Assembly: GCA_936440205.1 (NCBI GenBank)
Contig: OW387142.1
Span: 16,334,736-16,398,735 of the forward strand
Length of the DNA: 64,000 nt
Source: Lepidonotus clava
Lineage: Eukaryota > Annelida > Polychaeta > Phyllodocida > Polynoidae
Direction: 5' to 3'
The position numbers and the translations under genes are program-made. Every line of letters starts with the position of its first letter. The first letter of the stretch is position 1. The notes beneath the pieces are model-generated. The model saw only the letters and a list, made by a program, of their open reading frames with translations, did no database searches and had not been told where the DNA came from. This document shows positions 1 through 10,558 of the stretch, in pieces.

Positions 1-1380
1 AAGTTGGAATCACATAAATTATAATGAATGGTACTGACTTTAGACGTGAAAAGTATCAAGATACCATCAGCATGTAAATATCAATGTTATGTTTCTTTAA
101 AACCTTAGCCTCGATACACCTGATAATCAAATTCAGAAATGAATTTGATTCTCAGTAATGCTAATACGAAGGTTAATAAAAGATTATTCTGGACAATTCA
201 TAAGCTCACCATACGGCAGATTGAGGGACTTGATCACTATTCTTTTCGACTTTATGAATTAGTTTCCAGTCTAATTACCCACTACTTTCTGCCACATTCA
301 CACGCACAGGGAAGGGCTCGTATATTTAACTGGCATGTATACTTCATTGTGCAATAGCCTTACGTTTCAAAATCTGATCAGTAAATCTGATTTCATATTG
401 AATTGTTTTAAGCAATTAACTCATCTTATTTCTACTCCAGCCCTTCAGTTTAGCAGACATTTAGTTGCTGCAGTCTTTGGGGCAACATAATTAAAATAAT
501 GTGGTACTTTTCCACCAACCTGAAACCTGAAAATCCCAATAGATTTGGAAAACTATGTCGCTATCAGAGTTACAAGACAAAGTTTGCAAGCTGGTGAGGC
601 GTTTGGATTATATATGTGCTAGGTAGCTAGTTGTTATAGTTCGTTCATATACTTAACAACAACCATGCTCAGAAGACTACCTAGACGGCATTTGGTTGAG
701 GTATTCACTCTTAGCCCTTCTATCTTCAACTCGCAAAAACTGTTCACCTATGATAATGTTCTTTTCGATTCTGAATAGAGTTTAATGAATTGGCCGTACC
801 CCATCCCGATAAACATGTTAAAGCATCAATTTGCTGTCGGAAGTTAATTTACTTTGAGTGTTTTCCTTGTTTTTCTGTTGCAAATTTCTACAGCCGTAAA
901 AGTTAAGCAGTGTTTTGTTGACAAAACTATCACAACGCTTCAACCTATAGTGAGAAAATGCGGAGCCTGTCGATACCAGAATCTTAAAATACGTAATATA
1001 GTGTATTTCAAGATTCTGATATCTTAGCCGTATCATATTGGTGGGCTTGCTATATCTAATTTTAAATACACAGTAAGCAAAGTAAAGGGAATAGACCCAT
1101 TCCAATATTCAATAGCTCTCATAAATGAGGAAACTTGTCTAGCCCCGTTACTTTCATGGCCTATAGTATACATACATTTTGAATGCCAGTAATGTCATTA
1201 TTATTCATTCCATCATCACCCCACGATTCTGACCTGATTCTGTCGCCATGACAAATGGATCTTCACTAGGCTTTTCCTTTAAAACATTTCTTAACAACAT
1301 TATACTTCTACGTTACATCGTTTGAAGTCATATCCCAGCGTATGAGGCCTCTTTATTTCTCAGAGAAAGCGATGGGGAAA
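1..1380. other. Non-coding AT-rich DNA, no gene seen
   Basis: I see no ORF with recognisable protein similarity, no splice-bounded exon and no RNA gene here. Short open frames on both strands look like chance. The stretch ends in a sharp rise in GC content near 1380. Confidence 0.6.
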
Positions 1381-2450
1381 CTTCTGTAGCGGGGCGTATA
1401 GAAAAGAGGGGCGTATGGATGAGAGGGCGTATTGCCGCGTGGCTGGAGTTTCTACGCGCGCGGTGGGTTGATATCAGAGAAGTCCCAGAGTCGGCGACAT
1501 CCAAGTCCGCGCCGCCCGCCGGCCGCGCCGCGCCGTTCTACGCGCGTATCGTTCCCGCGGTACGCGTTGATTAAATATTCTCTTCCAATTGCCTTGTACA
1601 ATGACACAGTGCGCCGAGGGTCTGGAGGGTGGGAGGGACATCGGAGCAGGCTTCAACGACGTAGGTTTGGATCCCGACGTTGGATCCCGACATTTAAAGC
1701 CACTGCGACGTCGGCGACCAGGGTGGGAACGGTGTGGGTGCCTGCCATGGAGACCGGGCCTGGGAGGGGTAGGGTACGGGAGGACGCTGGCGGAGGTATG
1801 GGGGAGGGGAGTGGAGAGGCGGCGGTGTGGCAGACGTGTATGGGAAACTGCATGGGAGGCTGGGGCAGAGGACGGCGAATGGGGCGGCGATCATCAATTA
1901 TGGATCTGCGTTTCGGTCTATACAAAGGATTCTAGTAACTAAGAAGCCAGATGACACAGTACTGGGTACATGGGAGGGGAGGGGGGAAGGGCATGGGTGG
2001 AATATGGGCGGGGACGCCGATGCATGGGGAAACCCAGGAGGAGGAGGGCCGGGACCGTGGAGGAAAGTGGCGGGTACTGGAGGAGGACGGACGGGTAGGT
2101 GGTGATGGGGGTCCATCCAGTGGGTGGCCAGTCAGGCTCGAAGTCCCCGTTAATCCTCCACCGGACGGGTTTGATTCATTCGATCACTTAAGTGTTAAAT
2201 CTACTCGGCCGGACCTGTCAATAATGTATGCGGGCCGCGGCATCAAATTGCCTTGATCAGACGGCCTCTGCCGCGCGCCGCCCCGCGCCGCCGCGCCCTT
2301 TATGGCCGCCCTAAACCACCGCCCGGACACATATGTCGGCCGCGTGTCCACTTGACGACCGCGCGCCGCCCGCCCGCCCCGCCCGCCCGCCGCCCAAAGC
2401 GTAATCGCCGTCTAAGAAGTTCAATCATGATGCCATAAGGGCCCGCTCAC
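1381..2450. promoter_or_regulatory. GC-rich, CpG-rich block, possible CpG island
   Basis: Base composition switches from AT-rich to strongly GC-rich, with many CG dinucleotides and purine-rich runs on the plus strand (about 1740-2110). Overlapping ORFs on both strands (up to 167 codons) are low-complexity Arg/Gly/Pro-rich and carry no recognisable domain; GC-rich DNA has few stop codons, so I do not call them genes. A promoter or leader region for a minus-strand gene leaving the left edge is possible, but the sequence does not prove it. Confidence 0.35.
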
Positions 2451-2752
2451 CCGCGATGACCCCCCAGTACCCCTCGTAGAACCCCCCGTATCTCTTAGTA
2501 GTCCCCTTAACTTCCTTTCATTAACTCCTACTCACTACCTTTCCGACCCTAAAACAACTTTAGTAACGTATCTTTCCAACTACTGGATATTTATTGGTGT
2601 CCCAGCCATACCTTATGGACTTGTCAGCCCTAGTGCATGCCAATACGGTCTGCTGAAAATTTGATGAATGTATTGATATATGTACATGTGTATATAATTA
2701 ATGAGCAAAATGATTGATTAAACAAATACTTATATGCAATCGAGGTACTTAC

Positions 2753-2785
2753 GTGCATCTGCGGGTAGGTCATACTGAAGTCCAT
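2753..2785 (-). CDS. Possible first coding exon of an unidentified minus-strand gene
   Basis: On the minus strand an ATG in a very good initiation context (GCCACCATGG) opens an 11-codon frame, MDFSMTYPQMH, that ends at a strong donor (CAC|GTAAGTACC) in phase 0. GC-rich, purine-rich sequence resembling a 5' leader lies directly upstream (2786-3420). The remaining exons would lie at lower coordinates or outside the window; I could not find a convincing acceptor-bounded second exon at 1-2750. The peptide is too short to assign to a family. It could also be a chance ATG beside a donor-like site. Confidence 0.3.
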
Positions 2786-3420
2786 GGTGGCCGGTGACTG
2801 GTGACCAGTCGGTGAGAGTTGTCTCCTGGCCGTCGGTCCTTGTTAGTTCTCTCTCTGACTGACTGAGGTGGTCTGCCCGTATGCTGTCCCCCTCCCTGTT
2901 CACGTGCCAGACTTAGCCGCACGCCCTGGAATAAGGCCGACCTGTGTACCACCACCACCCTGGTGTATCCCTACCTGTCTGCCTCCTGTGCGCGTCCACT
3001 GAACTGCCTGCCTCTCACCCCTATGACTACTACAACAACAACAACTCCTCCTCCTCCTCCTCCCGGCTCCAGTGCCAACTCCCTCCTCTCCTCCTGTGGG
3101 TGACGGCTACCTGCGACAGGTGGCGCGACGGTCGTTGTCCTCCAGAACCTCCTCCTGCGCCTCCTCTCCTCCTGTAGGGTTGGGTCCACTGCTGGTGGCC
3201 GGTGTTACCTATAGGCCCAAGCCGTGGGCAGCCTAGAACCAGCAATGTCTTACTTCCCTGGGGCCCTGGAGGCAACTGACTGCCTCCAGGGCGGGTGAGT
3301 GGGGTGGGGGGTTGCGTGGGTAAGTGGGGTCGGGGGAGGGGGAGGGGGAAGGGGATTCAGGGGGCAGGGACCCAGGAGGCCCACCTTGAGCTGCTCGTCA
3401 CACCAGGTCGGAAGGCAATG
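2786..3420 (-). promoter_or_regulatory. GC-rich block upstream of the possible first exon
   Basis: The minus strand is rich in GGA and GAG repeats (about 3045-3180) and in GT-rich runs (about 3295-3360). A 15-base perfect hairpin, GACTGGTGACCAGTC, lies just upstream of the candidate ATG. The composition fits a promoter and 5' leader for the exon at 2753-2785, but I see no TATA box that fixes a start site. Confidence 0.3.
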
Positions 3421-6267
3421 AGCAATATCCCTGGTTGTCTTTGATCTACACAAAGTCCGTTTCTACATATTGGGCATTTAGCCGCAAGCCTAAAAATATA
3501 CTCTGTACTATCATATCATTAGAGTTGTTTACGTTCTCTCCTATAATTTCCAGCTAATAAGAATGTATCAAGATTTCAAATATAATACAATGGAATTGCT
3601 ATGTAAATAAAGATTTACTCATTCCTGGAAACATGATCTATACGCATTGAGCTGTGAAAAGTACGAATGATCTTCAACATATAATGTCATTCACCAAGAT
3701 GTAACATTTTTTTCAACGAGATTATAAATGATTATTGAGGTTGGGAGTTAGCAGTGTGATTTCTATATCTACATATAAAATCATGTGGTCAAACATCTTT
3801 ACCTCATTCAACAACATTACGTGCAAAGTGGCTCTGTCCCAAAGGGGTCAGCGAATGCATGTCATAATTACGGCATAATGGACTAGAACCTCATTACGTT
3901 TATCCCTGATCTCGAATGCCTTGGAGCCACGTCAAATAAGCACCATAAGCAGAATCTTACGGTTGTATTTCCATAAGGCTTAAGTCCTTAAATCTCTGTG
4001 TGTGGATGTGTGCACCAGGTATGTTTTATCAATATGTGTGCTACCTGTTTTATACTTATTTGACTCTGGGCTTCTGTGAATAATTTATGGCGCTACATTT
4101 CATTCTTCCCTCTGTATAATCTGAATGCTGCTGTTACCGGCCCTGCAGCTTGCATCATGTTCACGTGTTAGTAGCAGTCCTGTGCCTAGTGGAGCAGATT
4201 CATTAGCTTTTCACATTATTTTGAAAGACAAAAATGCTTTTCTGTTATTAGGGCCCTATAAGCCCTAAATATTCACATTTAACGGAATGGGTAAAATGTG
4301 ATCATGTTGTTGACATTCGATTTCAAAGGGCAAATACTCATAATTTGTATTAGTTCACAGATATATACCTCAATGTCTAATATGAACCGTGGATTTTGGA
4401 TGGGTTAAACATAATATAGATAAATTTTATTTTGAAGTGAGAATCTGGTTGATTATATCTATAGTCTATATCATCCTTCGCGCGTGAAAAGTTTATTGGG
4501 TCTATAACCGAACGGAAAACGTCGTAGTACTCTGAACCACCTAACAATTCTATTATGGAATCGGATAAAATTACACGGTTGCTTATGTTTGTTTCAAACG
4601 TGATGGCAGTTAAAAGAACCGAACTTGTAAGTTAACGAAGGCTCAGGCCCAACACGAGTTGGGCGCGAAAACGACAAATGACCAGAGTAGGTTGGCAGGA
4701 TGATAAGATCTATCTTTTAGTCCGGTTGGTAGAGGCTGCGAGCCTATAAAAAATTAACACAGTTGGAACTTCCAGCCCGATGAGCCGACTTCTTACCAAA
4801 ACTGCAACTGTAAATGAGCCGCTGATCTTACCGGGGCCCATATCTTCGTAACTAATTTTAGTGGTTAGGCTAAGCATTTGAAATTTGATTATTAGGTGTA
4901 GTTACTTTGATTTACAAACGGAATAAATATGAATGATACACTAATCAAATTTCACCTGATTAGCCTAATCACCAAAATCAGTTACGAAGATATGGGCCCA
5001 GAGTGAGCCGTATGTGTGCCCACATTTCCATGTACTACTCACTCACACACTGTGAAAAGTACGTGGGAAGACGGCAGCGGCGCAGGCGACAGAGGGGGAG
5101 CCTGGCTGTTATAGGGAAATCTTCGCTGCATGAGTGTAGCAAGTACACAATTGGACGGCCTTGAAAGTTTAAAGGCGGTCCCTTGATTGTTGCTCAGAAA
5201 CCCTCAGGCCTAAAAAGCTTTTTCACCATTGGCACACACATTTTTCACGAGTTTGGTCAGAAGAAACTCCCACGGACGCCCGGGCATAGACGCCTTGGTC
5301 CTCAGTATTTTAACCTGGGCCTATAGGAATTGGTTCAGACGTGTATTTGCAATTGGTTCAGGCCTGTACCGACATCAGAGAGCCAACCAATGAAAACAGC
5401 CTATACTGTAGTGGGTCCGGGGTGAGCGTATTATCTAAATAAGAGGTGTAAAAAGTTTTCTTAGACATTTTTTTAAAATTAAAAACGTCACGTACATAAT
5501 GTTCATGTTTTTCCAGTTGTGGGGTGAGGTAATAATGAATATGAGGTAATAGTAATGGTGAAATAATGGCAGAAGTCAATGATTTAAGACTATATGTCTA
5601 CAATTTTGGAAAGCCACTTAAATCTCCTTACAGATAGCGAAAATGGCATTCTTATAATGAAAGTTTGTTTTGTAATGAGGTTGCTAAACCTGAGATAACG
5701 TTTAATGATACCTTACGTTTACAATACGTAAGGCACTGGTGTCTCTTCAACCTTATATTACTGTCATGGATCAGTAGAATGACGGCAAGATGACAAGAGT
5801 GACTGCGACACACAAAACAGATGCAATGTTTATTGATATGATTAATTGCGGCCGATTGATTTAAGCAAAGTAGCTCCGTTTTGACCTTGCTTCCCCTATA
5901 TTAACCATGTTAAAAGCACAAAGTATTAGGTTATGGGAAATTTGCAATGGAATGTTTTTTCACAGAAATCCTTCATATAATAAGGTTGTTATGTTGCCAT
6001 GGTTACAGAAAAAAAGAACATTCCGAGTCAATGGAACAATTTCATGGGTAATGTAGGAAATATCTTTTCCTGCCTTATATTTCAAACAGTTAGATAAAAG
6101 ACCAAGTCAATCAAAAGTTATTGTATTTTAAACATTTTTCTGAATTAGAAACGCTTTTTATTCTAAATACACAAGGTCAAGTTAAAGTTACCATAACATG
6201 GAAACAAAGATGACCATCAGAACTAGAGGGTTTCTATTGTACAAGAAGTAGGGAAGTTCAAACAACC
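3421..6267. other. Non-coding AT-rich DNA left of the retrotransposon
   Basis: No gene is recognisable. Apart from the fold-back repeat at 4834-5000 and a small hairpin near 5712-5734 (CCTTACG...CGTAAGG), I see only short chance ORFs. Confidence 0.6.
4834..5000. repeat. Fold-back (MITE-like) inverted repeat
   Basis: Two arms of about 60-65 bases are inverted copies of each other. The outer tips both read GGGCCCATATCTTCGTAACT and the inner parts share AAATTTGATTA. The arms differ at several positions, so this is not a recent perfect duplication, and a short spacer of roughly 30 bases separates them. No ORF lies inside and no clear target duplication is visible. This is the form of a small non-autonomous DNA transposon or fold-back element. 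Confidence 0.7.
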
Positions 6268-6271
6268 ATAT

Positions 6272-7218
6272 TGTGACGTTCTCTGGTAAGTCGGGGTTGC
6301 CGATTCTTACGACAGAGGAACGTGGGGGTTGTTCGGGTCTCGGGGCGGACGGGGAATCCGGGCCAAGAACCGAGATGTGTTTCTAGAGTCGTGCCTCGCG
6401 CACGAGGGGGGGCTGAGCGAATCGATCGGCACTCGATGTCGACGGAGGACTGCGGGGGAGGGAAATTATGGCAGGGGTACGGGTCGGCCGGGGAACGGCC
6501 CACCCCTGAGTTCCGGTCCGCGGGGGCGACGGGCCGACGGTCGCCTATTGTTTGGTAGCGTGGGGCCGAGCACGCCGCGCCCTCGTCCCCGCGGACTTCG
6601 CTCCCTCGTTCCGCTCCCCATGTCTTCGTACCATACTATGCCTCGGTTTCCGGTACTACTTCGGGCCTTCGTGCCCTACTTCGTTCCCTCGTTCCTCGTT
6701 CTTCGGGCCTTCGGGCCCCTTACCCTATGTTTCGACTACCTATCTCGGACTTCGACTGTTTTGTCCTAACTTCGACTTAATTACTCTATTCGGCTCATCT
6801 TTAGTGGTTGTTTCAGGAAAGAGGACACGTCTGGACACCAGGAGAACTGTTGAAGAACTCTGTTTATTCGGGCCTCACCGCCCCTTTATATACTAGAGAG
6901 GTCAGCCCTGATTGGCTGCCTTCGGTCACGTGACCTACAATTGACGTCACTTCCGGTTTATATATTCCGTTTCCGGTTTACATTTCACTTCCGGTTTACA
7001 TATTTCCGGGTTTCGTTCCATTACGTTTTCGTTATTCGTTCTTTACATATTCGTTATTCGTTCTTTACATATTCGTTCTCTACATCTATTTCGTTCTTCG
7101 TTCTTTACATATTCGTTATTCGTTCTTTACATATTCGTTCTTTACATCTATTTCCATTATTACCTTATTTCTATTATTTTAACCTCTATGTATTTTGGCT
7201 GAATAGCCGTTCATCACA
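6272..7218 (-). repeat. 3' LTR of the Gypsy element
   Basis: The 947-bp repeat begins TGTGACG and ends TCATCACA on the plus strand, giving the short TG...CA inverted ends of an LTR. It matches 18867-19813 with about one difference. It holds a GC-rich half, a TATA-like sequence, an AATAAA signal (6864-6869, minus) and an AT-rich tandem of ATTCGTTCTTTACAT-like units at about 7025-7155. Confidence 0.97.
6864..6869 (-). terminator. AATAAA polyadenylation signal in the 3' LTR
   Basis: AATAAA on the minus strand lies about 20 bases downstream of the LTR TATA box. An AATAAA close to the cap site is a known arrangement in LTRs, where the copy in the 3' LTR sets the transcript end. Whether it lies inside the transcribed R region depends on the exact start site, which I cannot see. 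Confidence 0.4.
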
Positions 7219-7232
7219 CCCTCCCGCACCTT
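7219..7232 (-). other. Polypurine tract of the Gypsy element
   Basis: On the minus strand AAGGTGCGGGAGGG abuts the inner edge of the 3' LTR. A purine-rich run at this position is where plus-strand DNA synthesis is primed in LTR elements. Two pyrimidines interrupt it. Confidence 0.6.
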
Positions 7233-7582
7233 CTTGAAAGGTGGGAAAACACGTTATACAAAATTTCAACACAGTTCATACAGCAACGACAACAGAACAT
7301 ACTCTAGAACCAGAAACATTTCAATCCTACGCTCCTTATCGGCAGAGGAGGAGGTGTCACCCTCTGTCCTCCCCGGTCAACTTCGGAGGGCCCCCGGGGC
7401 CTATCCGGCTAATTATTATTTCTCTTCTTTCTTCGTTTTTCTTTCTTCGTTTTTCTCTCTTCGTTTTTTAAAAGTTCATATAATTCGTTTTTATATATCT
7501 TAGTCTCTTTTTATCTTCGTCAGAGTTCTCTTATCCTTGATCTATTTAGGACCTCCTGTTTTTCTCGTCTTTTAGGATGAGC

Positions 7583-7979
7583 GAGCCGGTCGTGGCTCTC
7601 CCACCCGGGACTGGGGATCGGTCGTGACCCTGTCGCCCCCGCTCCTCTCCTCTGGGCTCTGTTTACTTAGCCCCTCGGCGCGTTTTTCCTCGCCTTTTCT
7701 TTACCCTCATTAGGACAGAGGGACCGGTCGTGGTCCTCCTGCCCGGGGCCATGGGTCGGTCGTGACCCGCAGTGCCCCCGTTCCCTTCGTTTTTCGTCGT
7801 CCAGACGTTCTCCCCTAGTTCGGGTGGAGAATCGGTCGCGACTCTCCCACCCAGAGGCCAGGGTCGGTCGTGACCCTTAGTCCTCTCGACCCTCGGTCCG
7901 TTCTGCCGTCGTCCAGACGTTCTCCCTTGTTTTTGGGTAGAGAATCGGTCGTGATTCTCCTACCCGGTCGGTCGTGACC
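7583..7979 (-). repeat. Array of about eight covarying stem-loops with a constant loop
   Basis: Eight hairpins share a six-base loop, ACGACC in the element's sense (once GCGACC), closed by C-G. Their stems differ by paired changes: 7583-7598 (GAGCC stem), 7615-7630, 7731-7746 (GGACC), 7763-7778 (GGGTC), 7822-7852 (GAGAGTC with GATTCTC, one G-U pair), 7860-7877 (AGGGTC), 7935-7965 (GAGAATC) and 7966-7979 (GGTC). The fifth and seventh extend to 11-12 base pairs with a single bulged G at the same place. The repeat near 7795 and 7911 (CCAGACGTTCTCCC) shows part of the array arose by tandem duplication. The array sits in the untranslated 3' part of the element's RNA. Its function is unknown; a protein-binding or packaging signal is one possibility. 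Confidence 0.75.
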
Positions 7980-10558
7980 CCTCGTTCTTCCGTAACTGTT
8001 ACTCTTCTCTGCGTTCTCTTAGGTGATGATGATGATTTTAAGGATGAGTTGAAGAAGAAAGACTGAAGCTTTTGTAGATAGAATGTTCTTTTTGGACTTT
8101 GCACCCTCGGTCGCCTCGGCATTCAGAGCCCCCCAGTGACTTTTTCACGGTTGGCAAGGACAACATGTTCGAGCCAGAGGCCAAGGTACCCAAAGAAGAA
8201 GATGGCGTTGTATGTGGAAAGGAACTTAACTTCATTCATTAAAGCTTAGAGTGGAAGCTTCAGCAGACGACGTCGCGGGTTTCGTGCTACTTGTCATGGT
8301 GAAGCTTTGAGATGGAGTTCGGGTGAAGGTGAGACTGAGAAGATTAGAATCATTAATTATTGATGAAGTGTCCGTTTTCCGTACAGGAACTGAAGTTTGA
8401 CTTTTACGACACATGTCCTCGTGGTTAACCCAGCATCAAGATGTTCCGTCCTCGACCACGTCGACACATTTGAAGATTTCAGGATTTCAGAAAGAGATGT
8501 CGGAGAGAGTCCACCATAATAAAGTATTTCCGTCACCGTTCCGGGCCCAAGTGGCATGACAACAACCGGGACGGAGACCTGATTAAGAAGATAGTTTTGA
8601 TGAAGTTTCTTTTTGATGACAGGAGCCGGTGCCTCTCATCCCTCCCCCCCCCCGTAAGCAACGGCAGGAAGACAGTCCTCTTTGGGGCGAGAGGGAGGCT
8701 CCTTCGTTCTACTGATGAGATGATTTTCCCAAGAAGAGGATTCCTGTTTCGGGCACTCGGGCCCTCGTTCGTGTCCTAGGCTCTCGGGCCTCGCTTCGCC
8801 TACTAAATTTTTCTCCTCGTCCTCCCGGAGGACCGTGCTTATTGACGATTTTCGTAAGACTGTAATACCAACAAATAGTTCGTTAATAGAGGTAAGTTTA
8901 AGATCCGGTCTGGTTTGATTTTGGAGTAAGGCCACAGTCGTCCACGGTGCCATGTCACATTGCATGGAGACACTATGCCTATGACGAACGCCGAGACAAC
9001 AGCTCCGAGCCGTTCCGGGCTGCTCGACGGTTCGAAGTTGGTAAGTTGAAGATATTAGTGAGAAGGAGAAGAAGAAGCCGTAGAAAGTGAAGATGGACGA
9101 CATCAACTGGGACCTGCACCCAACGTCAACGTTTGAGATCCGGAACGGGCCCATTCACAATAAAATAGCATGTATAGAGAACTCATCCGATGTCGAACTC
9201 CAAGAAGGATCGCTCCTCGTCGCTCTTTGCAGACCTCTTGATTTGTCTATCAGGGCATCCGCAGCCGACGTTCCAAGCACCACCTCCCTGTATATTGCAA
9301 AGATTACTTCCCTATATGTTTCAAAGACTATTTTGTTTCGTTCCTTGGGAAGAAGACATCAGGAAATATGACATGGAAGGAGTCTCTGTCGTTACAGCAG
9401 GTGAGAGATTAATATAAGTTTTAGTAAGTCTATTAAATTTTTTCGTTTCTCGTTCATGTATTGTTTTTACTATATATCACGGTCGGTCACGAGCCAGGGC
9501 CCCTAAGTTATCGTCCCTGCTCGTGCCTTGGTCCTCCGGGAGACATCTACGACTTGCCGCAATCCTTTCACGACTCGCTGCATCAACTCTGGCACGATAA
9601 AACTAGCATTCAGGTCGAGAAGTTCCATTTTGCCGCTCTTCGTATGCGGTAAGAGGCTGAAGACAAGGAAACTCAGAAGATGATGGTACATGAATCCGGG
9701 TTCATCCACATTCTGATCGATCCATCCAAAATCAAGAAGACAAAGTTGCAGGAAGTAGAAGTGCCGCTAGAGGACAGAGGTCGTTTCTTCCTCGCCTCCA
9801 GATCGCTCAAGGCAGCGCGGGAGAAGGGTTTTCAGTCTTGGCCCGCGCCAGCCTTTCCTCCAGCGGCGAGTCGCCGGCCCACCGGTACCTTATTTACCCC
9901 GGCACGACCGTCGACTCAAAGACTACAATGACAACACTATCCGTCCTTTCTGATTTCCTTTCCTCGATTCCGCCTCCCAACTTTCACTCTCGCTCCCGGG
10001 TCGCCCGGCCCGTTATCCATTTCCGCGACCGGACGATCCCGTTCCATCTGCTCGGTCCCAACCAACGCAGCGGGCTCCAGGGAAGAAGAGGAACAGCTAC
10101 AAACTTGTTTTTCCTCCTAGCGCCTCCTTCCGTCCCGTATTCGCCCCGCAGGCTTGGTAAGTTCATTCCAGTCATGGACCCTCCAGCTCGCTGATTACGC
10201 TCAACACCTCCTAACACATGTGGTTTCGTTCACTTCCGCAAGAAGGTTTCCATAAAGAAACTAATAAGAATAAATTAAGATAAGAATGTTCGAGCCCGCC
10301 AGTCCGTTCCCGATGAGTTTAAGTAAAGTTTTCGGGCCCGTCCAGCGGTCTCCAGGAGAGTCTTTTATCCAGGCTTCGGCCTCCTGTGCGGCTCAGGTAC
10401 CTCTGCCTCGGCCCGGTTCTCTCCCTGGGGGTTTGACGCTATGGGTGAGGAGCCAACGCCCCGTAATCCCTCCCCACCCGACTCGCGACGCGCCATCTTC
10501 CGCCTCTGGTTCCGTCGCGCTGTTTTTCTTCCGTGCAAGACCTCGAGCAGCATCTACT
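7980..10558 (-). other. Non-coding 3' internal region of the Gypsy element
   Basis: About 2.6 kb between the hairpin array and the third ORF holds only moderate ORFs on either strand, the longest at 8636-9154 on the minus strand, with no recognisable domain. I treat it as untranslated element sequence. A GGTCGGTCACGAGCC-like echo of the hairpin loop occurs near 9481. Confidence 0.55.

Noticed and set aside
1432-2256. Overlapping ORFs of 90-167 codons on both strands in the GC-rich block
   Set aside because: Low-complexity Arg/Gly/Pro translations in several frames at once, typical of GC-rich DNA rather than of genes.
8636-9154. 172-codon minus-strand ORF in the 3' non-coding part of the element
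   Set aside because: No recognisable motif, no continuity with neighbouring frames; checked for envelope features and found none.
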